Shown: piece by piece, positions 42,074 to 45,457 of the stretch
Position numbering within the stretch: position 1 is the stretch's first letter
Layout of the letters: each line of letters opens with the position of its first letter
Source: CAYVZZ01 sp964456185
GTDB taxonomy: Bacteria > Pseudomonadota > Gammaproteobacteria > Pseudomonadales > Alcanivoracaceae
Reading direction: 5' to 3'
DNA length: 45,457 nucleotides
NCBI GenBank assembly: GCA_964456185.1
Contig: CAYVZZ010000005.1
Location: forward strand, 1-45,457
Position numbers and translations under genes: made by a program
The notes under the pieces: generated by a model
Told to the model about the DNA's origin: nothing
The model's database searches: none
The model's input: only the letters and a program-made list of their open reading frames with translations

Positions 42074-42089
42074 GCCGATTTTAATCGGC
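42074..42089. repeat. Short palindrome between priA and rpmE
   Basis: GCCGATTTTAATCGGC: six-base-pair arms with a TTTA loop (the outer arms are perfect). It lies 75 bp upstream of priA and just before the rpmE -35. It may be an operator; no T tail suggests a terminator. Confidence 0.35.
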
Positions 42090-42097
42090 TTCGCCTC

Positions 42098-42125
42098 TTG
42101 CGGATTGGCGTCAAACTGCTATGAT
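42098..42125 (+). promoter_or_regulatory. Candidate promoter of rpmE
   Basis: TTGCGG (42098-42103), a 16-bp spacer and TATGAT (42120-42125) with an extended -10 (TGCTATGAT). Transcription would start near 42132 and give a leader of about 100 nt. Confidence 0.6.
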
Positions 42126-42131
42126 TCGCGT

Positions 42132-42230
42132 TCCAAATTTTTCATCGGCGCAAAGCCAAGCGTGGTGCCCGACAGTTTGCTGGTTTGGCAAACCTATGGG
42201 ATCGGGTGGCGACGCCAACGGAGTCGAAAC
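42132..42230 (+). ncRNA. Structured rpmE mRNA leader, possible L31 regulatory element
   Basis: The leader can fold into nested stems: CCCGA (42168-42172) with TCGGG (42202-42206), and inside it GTTTGC (42175-42180) with GCAAAC (42188-42193) around a 7-nt loop. A third small hairpin, TGGC-GAC-GCCA (42207-42217), directly abuts the GGAG ribosome binding site. Ribosomal-protein leaders for L31 have been described in gammaproteobacteria; whether this belongs to that family needs a covariance search. Confidence 0.5.
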
Positions 42231-42452
42231 ATGAAAGCAGAAATTCATCCTGAATACCAGCAGGTTACAATTACCTGCAGTTGTGGCAACAAAATTGAAA
42301 CACGTTCTACACTGAAGAGTGACCTTAACGTAGACGTTTGCTCTGCTTGCCACCCCTTTTACACCGGCACACAAAAAGAAGCTGCTTCGGGTGGCCGCGT
42401 AGACAAGTTCAAGAAGCGTTTTGGTTCATTGAGCTCTCGCAAGAAAGGTTGA
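42231..42452 (+). CDS. rpmE: 50S ribosomal protein L31, zinc-binding (type A)
   Basis: A 73-residue L31. The four zinc-binding Cys are Cys16 and Cys18 (CSCGN) and Cys37 and Cys40 (CSACHPFYTG), marking the zinc-rich form rather than the zinc-free paralogue RpmE2. GGRVDKFKKRFG near the C-terminus is conserved. Start: ATG at 42231 with GGAG at 42220-42223; the open frame upstream is only leader. A structured leader precedes it and a terminator follows. Confidence 0.97.
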   Translation: MKAEIHPEYQQVTITCSCGNKIETRSTLKSDLNVDVCSACHPFYTGTQKEAASGGRVDKFKKRFGSLSSRKKG

Positions 42453-42479
42453 TTGCGTCAGCAGGTTAAGTTGACGAGT

Positions 42480-42503
42480 AAAAGCACCCTGCGGGGTGCT
42501 TTT
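42480..42503 (+). terminator. Rho-independent terminator after rpmE
   Basis: AAAAGCACCC (42480-42489), loop TGCG, GGGTGCTTTT (42494-42503). The CACCCTGCGGGGT core is the same as in the terminator at 18285-18319. Confidence 0.88.
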
Positions 42504-42583
42504 GTGTTTGGGGTTCCGACTCATTACATGGTAAACAAATAACGGCACCCTATTTTCCCGGATTATTGATGGAGTAATTGCCC

Positions 42584-43858
42584 ATGGCAGATGATTTCAA
42601 TCAGGAGGCATTGGATTATCACGCGAACCCGCGTCCGGGGAAGATTGGTATTTGTTTAACCAAGCCCGCGGAAAATGGCCACGATTTGACCTTGGCCTAT
42701 AGTCCGGGTGTGGCCGAGCCAGTACGTGAAATCGCCCGTGAGCCAGAGCTGGCCTATCGTTATACCAATAAAGGTAACTTGGTGGCCGTTATTAGTGATG
42801 GCACCGCCATTTTGGGGCTGGGTAATTTGGGCGGTTTGGCGTCCAAGCCGGTAATGGAAGGCAAGGCGCTACTGTTTAAGCGTTTTGCGGGTATCGATGT
42901 GTTCGATATCGAGGTAGAAGCCGAAACCACGCCTGCTTTGATCGATACGGTTACGCGCATCCATAAAACATTTGGTGGCATTAACCTCGAAGACATTAAA
43001 GCGCCCCAGTGCTTTGAAGTGGAGCGGGTGCTGAAAGAAAATTGCGACGTGCCGATTTTCCACGATGATCAACACGGCACGGCCATTGTCATTTGCGCGG
43101 GCTTATTGAATGCCTTGAAGCTGCAAGGCAAGAATATCGAGGACATTAAAGTGACCTGCGTTGGCGCAGGTGCAGCCGGTGTGGCCTCGATTCGTTTGAT
43201 GATCGAAATGGGCGTGCGCAAAGAAAATATTTTAGTGTTGGATCGTAAAGGCGTGATCCACAGCCGTCGTGATGACCTCACACAATATAAAGCAGCACTG
43301 GCCAACGACACTGAAAAACGTACCTTGGAAGATGCGCTGGAAGGTGCCGATGTGTTTGTCGGCGTATCAGGCCCCGATTTGTTGACACCCGAGATGGTTG
43401 CCAGCATGGCCGACAAGCCAATCATCTTTGCATTGGCTAACCCCGATCCCGAGATTCGCCCCGAAGTGGCGAAGCAGGCGCGTCCCGACGCCATCATCGC
43501 AACAGGACGCTCTGATTTCCCGAATCAGGTGAATAATGTGTTGGTGTTCCCCTACATTTTCCGTGGGGCGCTGGATGTGCGGGCAACCGCGATTAATGAA
43601 GAAATCAAGCTGGCAGCTGTTAAGGCTATTGCCGAGCTGGTGAATGACACCAATGTGCCGGACGCAGTGAAGCAAGCCTATCAAGGTGAAGATCTTACAC
43701 TGGGTGCGGATTACATTATTCCCAAGCCCAACGATCCGCGTTTGTTGGGTAAGGTGTCGGCTGCAGTTGCACAAGCTGCGGTGGATTCCGGTGTGGCGCG
43801 CAAGGGCTTCCCTTCACACTATCCGCTTAATTCGCTTGACGAGATATTCGAAGGCTAA
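42584..43858 (+). CDS. maeB: Malic enzyme (malate dehydrogenase, decarboxylating), short form
   Basis: A 424-residue malic enzyme that converts malate to pyruvate and CO2, linking the TCA cycle to acetyl-CoA supply. The N-terminal LTLAYSPGVAEPVREIA, the metal/substrate site segment FHDDQHGTAIVICAGLLNALKL and the nucleotide-binding VTCVGAGAAGVASIRLMIEMG are all visible. It corresponds to the catalytic half of MaeB; the C-terminal phosphotransacetylase-like domain of ~760-residue MaeB is absent. The sequence does not settle NAD versus NADP use. Start: ATG at 42584 with GGAG nine bases upstream. Confidence 0.93.
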   Translation: MADDFNQEALDYHANPRPGKIGICLTKPAENGHDLTLAYSPGVAEPVREIAREPELAYRYTNKGNLVAVISDGTAILGLGNLGGLASKPVMEGKALLFKRFAGIDVFDIEVEAETTPALIDTVTRIHKTFGGINLEDIKAPQCFEVERVLKENCDVPIFHDDQHGTAIVICAGLLNALKLQGKNIEDIKVTCVGAGAAGVASIRLMIEMGVRKENILVLDRKGVIHSRRDDLTQYKAALANDTEKRTLEDALEGADVFVGVSGPDLLTPEMVASMADKPIIFALANPDPEIRPEVAKQARPDAIIATGRSDFPNQVNNVLVFPYIFRGALDVRATAINEEIKLAAVKAIAELVNDTNVPDAVKQAYQGEDLTLGADYIIPKPNDPRLLGKVSAAVAQAAVDSGVARKGFPSHYPLNSLDEIFEG

Positions 43859-43876
43859 TCGATTAGCCAGTTTCGT

Positions 43877-43908
43877 AAAAAAGGGAGCCAAAGTAGCTCC
43901 CTTTTTTT
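43877..43908. terminator. Bidirectional terminator between malic enzyme and acs
   Basis: AAAAAAGGGAGC (43877-43888) pairs with GCTCCCTTTTTT (43896-43907) around a 7-nt loop, with A and T tracts on the two sides. Confidence 0.9.
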
Positions 43909-43930
43909 ACGCCTGTGTGATGGCAAACGC

Positions 43931-45457
43931 CTATTGATTCTTGCGTTCGGCGATGAGTTTGTCGACCACACTGGCATCGGCTAGCGTTGAGGTGTCTCCT
44001 ACGCCACCTTCCAGATCATTAGCGGCGATTTTACGCAGAATGCGTCGCATGACCTTGGCGGAACGCGTCTTGGGTAAGCCAGTGGTAAATTGAATCAGCT
44101 CGGGTTTGGCAAAAGAGCCGATTTGTTCTTTTACGACATTACATATTTCTGCCTCGATGGCATCGCTAGGGGTTTCTCCCTGATTGAGGCCGATAAAGGC
44201 ATAGATGGCCTTGCCTTTGATGTCGTGGTCATAGCCCACCACAGCGGCTTCCGCGACCTTGGGATGGGTGGCCACAGCGGCCTCGATTTCGGCCGTGCCA
44301 ATGCGGTGCCCGGAAACATTAATGACATCGTCCATGCGGCCGGTGACCCAAAAGTAGCCATCGGCGTCTCGGTGAGCGCCGTCGCCCGAGGTGTAATAAC
44401 CGGGATTTTCGGTGAAATAGGTATCGATAAGGCGCTGCGGGTTGCCGTAAACGGTGCGAATCTGGCTAGGCCATGAGCGTTTGATGCAAAGCTTGCCGTC
44501 GCCTTCTCCCTGGACTTCATTGCCGTCTTCGTCCAATAAAACCGGCTCAATGCCAAACAGGGGAAGTGTGGCCGAACCGGGTTTCTGCGGTGTTGCGCCG
44601 GGCAGAGGGGCAATCATGATGCTGCCGGTTTCAGTTTGCCACCAGGTATCAACAATGGGGCAGCGGGATTCGCCGACCACCTTGTAATACCATTCCCAGG
44701 CTTCCGGGTTGATGGGCTCGCCTACGGTGCCAATCAGTTTCAAGCTAGAACGGTCGGTTTGGGTGACAAATTCGTCGCCTTGTGCCTTGAGGGCACGGAT
44801 GGCAGTGGGTGCCGTGTAGAAGGAGTTGACCTTGTGGGTTTCGCAGACTTTCCAGCAACGCGAAGCGTCAGGGTAGGTGGGCACACCCTCAAACATCACG
44901 GTAGTGGCACCGTTACACAGTGGTCCGTAGAGAATATAAGAGTGGCCGGTTACCCAGCCGACATCGGCGGTACACCAATAGACTTCGCCATCGTGGTAAT
45001 CGAATACGTATTTGTGTGTTAGGGCGCAGTTCACCAGATAGCCACCAGTACAGTGCACCACGCCTTTGGGTTTGCCGGTGGAGCCAGAGGTGTAGAGGAT
45101 GTAGAGTGGGTCTTCGCTGTCCATGCTTTCAGGCGGACAATCGTCGCTGACGCCTTCGAGAGCGTCGTGTAGCCAGACGTCACGACCTTCAACCCAGTCG
45201 ATATCACCGCCCGTGCGTTTGACGACCAAGCAGGATTTGAGCGAGTCGCAGCCCTTGGCGAGCGCCAGGTCGGCATTTTTCTTCAAGGCAAAAGTGCGCC
45301 CGCCGCGTACGCCTTCGTCTGCGGTAATCAGCAGTGCGCATTGACCATCTTCGATGCGGTCGCGCAGGGCTTCTGGTGAGAAGCCACCAAAAACCACCGA
45401 GTGGATGGCGCCAATGCGGGTGCAAGCCAGCATGGCGTAGGCGGCTTCGGGAATCAT
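43931..45457 (-). CDS. acs: Acetyl-CoA synthetase, N-terminus outside the window
   Basis: The C-terminal 508 residues of an AMP-forming acetyl-CoA synthetase (normally about 650 residues). The ATG at the window edge is internal (PEAAYAMLACTRIGAIHSVVFGGFSPEAL follows the family). Acs makes acetyl-CoA from acetate, ATP and CoA. Visible are the P-loop-like YTSGSTGKPKGVVH, ADVGWVTGHSY, DTWWQTETGS, YYTSGDGAHRDADGYFWVTGR and VINVSGHRIGTAEIE. The C-terminal lysine motif, usually PKTRSGK, is PKTRSAK here: the Gly before the catalytic, acetylatable Lys is Ala. The last residues SVVDKLIAERKNQ are normal. Its terminator is shared with malic enzyme. Confidence 0.96.
   Translation of the reverse strand: MIPEAAYAMLACTRIGAIHSVVFGGFSPEALRDRIEDGQCALLITADEGVRGGRTFALKKNADLALAKGCDSLKSCLVVKRTGGDIDWVEGRDVWLHDALEGVSDDCPPESMDSEDPLYILYTSGSTGKPKGVVHCTGGYLVNCALTHKYVFDYHDGEVYWCTADVGWVTGHSYILYGPLCNGATTVMFEGVPTYPDASRCWKVCETHKVNSFYTAPTAIRALKAQGDEFVTQTDRSSLKLIGTVGEPINPEAWEWYYKVVGESRCPIVDTWWQTETGSIMIAPLPGATPQKPGSATLPLFGIEPVLLDEDGNEVQGEGDGKLCIKRSWPSQIRTVYGNPQRLIDTYFTENPGYYTSGDGAHRDADGYFWVTGRMDDVINVSGHRIGTAEIEAAVATHPKVAEAAVVGYDHDIKGKAIYAFIGLNQGETPSDAIEAEICNVVKEQIGSFAKPELIQFTTGLPKTRSAKVMRRILRKIAANDLEGGVGDTSTLADASVVDKLIAERKNQ

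Noticed and set aside
1..45457. CRISPR arrays, tRNA or rRNA genes, insertion sequences, prophage genes, toxin-antitoxin or defence genes
   Set aside because: Reading both strands gave no regularly spaced repeats, cloverleaf-like sequence, transposase, integrase, or defence-type gene group; nearly all the sequence is taken by conserved chromosomal genes.

Overview
The window is a 45 kb stretch of ordinary, densely packed chromosome from a gammaproteobacterium. The base composition looks moderately GC-rich by eye (mid-50s percent, not computed). Evidence for the group is the set of conserved families and pairings: mreBCD with yhdP and tldD, rplY-pth-ychF, priA divergent from rpmE with a malic enzyme behind it, YeaC (DUF1315) before pepN, YbiI, YheS-type ABC-F beside a TIGR02444 protein, and selD-mnmH. 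Metabolic markers (quinol nitric oxide reductase, NDH-2, PhoX, carotenoid oxygenase, MATE pump) suit a free-living, possibly aquatic, respiratory organism of the Pseudomonadales/Oceanospirillales type. I cannot name the genus. I found no tRNA, rRNA, CRISPR array, phage, insertion sequence, attachment site or replication origin.

Layout. 1-5.3 kb: a clipped gene start, an ABC-F translation factor (-), a TIGR02444 protein (+), a Tat-exported PhoX phosphatase (-) behind a convincing PhoB box, and an orphan ParA ATPase (-). 5.4-15.4 kb (+): an FKBP lipoprotein, then a long compact run mreB-mreC-mreD-yhdP-nitrilase-tldD-cyclic-nucleotide-binding protein, covering cell shape, outer-membrane lipid homeostasis and proteolysis. 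15.4-23.6 kb: a DUF2846 lipoprotein, an SDR dehydrogenase, an OmpA-type porin, PLP homeostasis protein YggS (-), YeaC, PepN and a carotenoid oxygenase (-). 23.7-30.4 kb: a MATE transporter, NDH-2, a quinol-dependent NO reductase (-) with an FNR-type box, and MetY (-). 30.5-37.2 kb: a frameshifted lipoprotein (-), YbiI, a Bcr-type exporter (-), selD and mnmH (-), a tandem TM2 protein, a frameshifted glutathione S-transferase and a second nitrilase (-). 37.3-45.5 kb: ychF, pth, rplY and priA (-), rpmE and malic enzyme (+), and the 3' three quarters of acs (-).

How genes work together. MreBCD organise the lateral-wall elongation machinery and YhdP handles phospholipid traffic to the outer membrane. 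SelD makes selenophosphate and MnmH uses it to modify tRNA wobble uridine, their reading frames overlapping by 4 bp. RplY, Pth, YchF, RpmE and the ABC-F protein serve translation. NDH-2 and the NO reductase both work on the quinone pool. Malic enzyme and Acs are convergent genes of C2/C4 carbon metabolism.

I did not find a convincing new multi-gene system. The best leads are small: mreC apparently lacks any standard start codon; two genes carry single-base frameshifts; phoX and norZ have strong regulatory sites (PhoB box; FNR box plus an unassigned 17-bp palindrome); rpmE has a structured leader; and a hairpin encloses the yggS start codon. No stretch longer than about 230 bases is free of genes.
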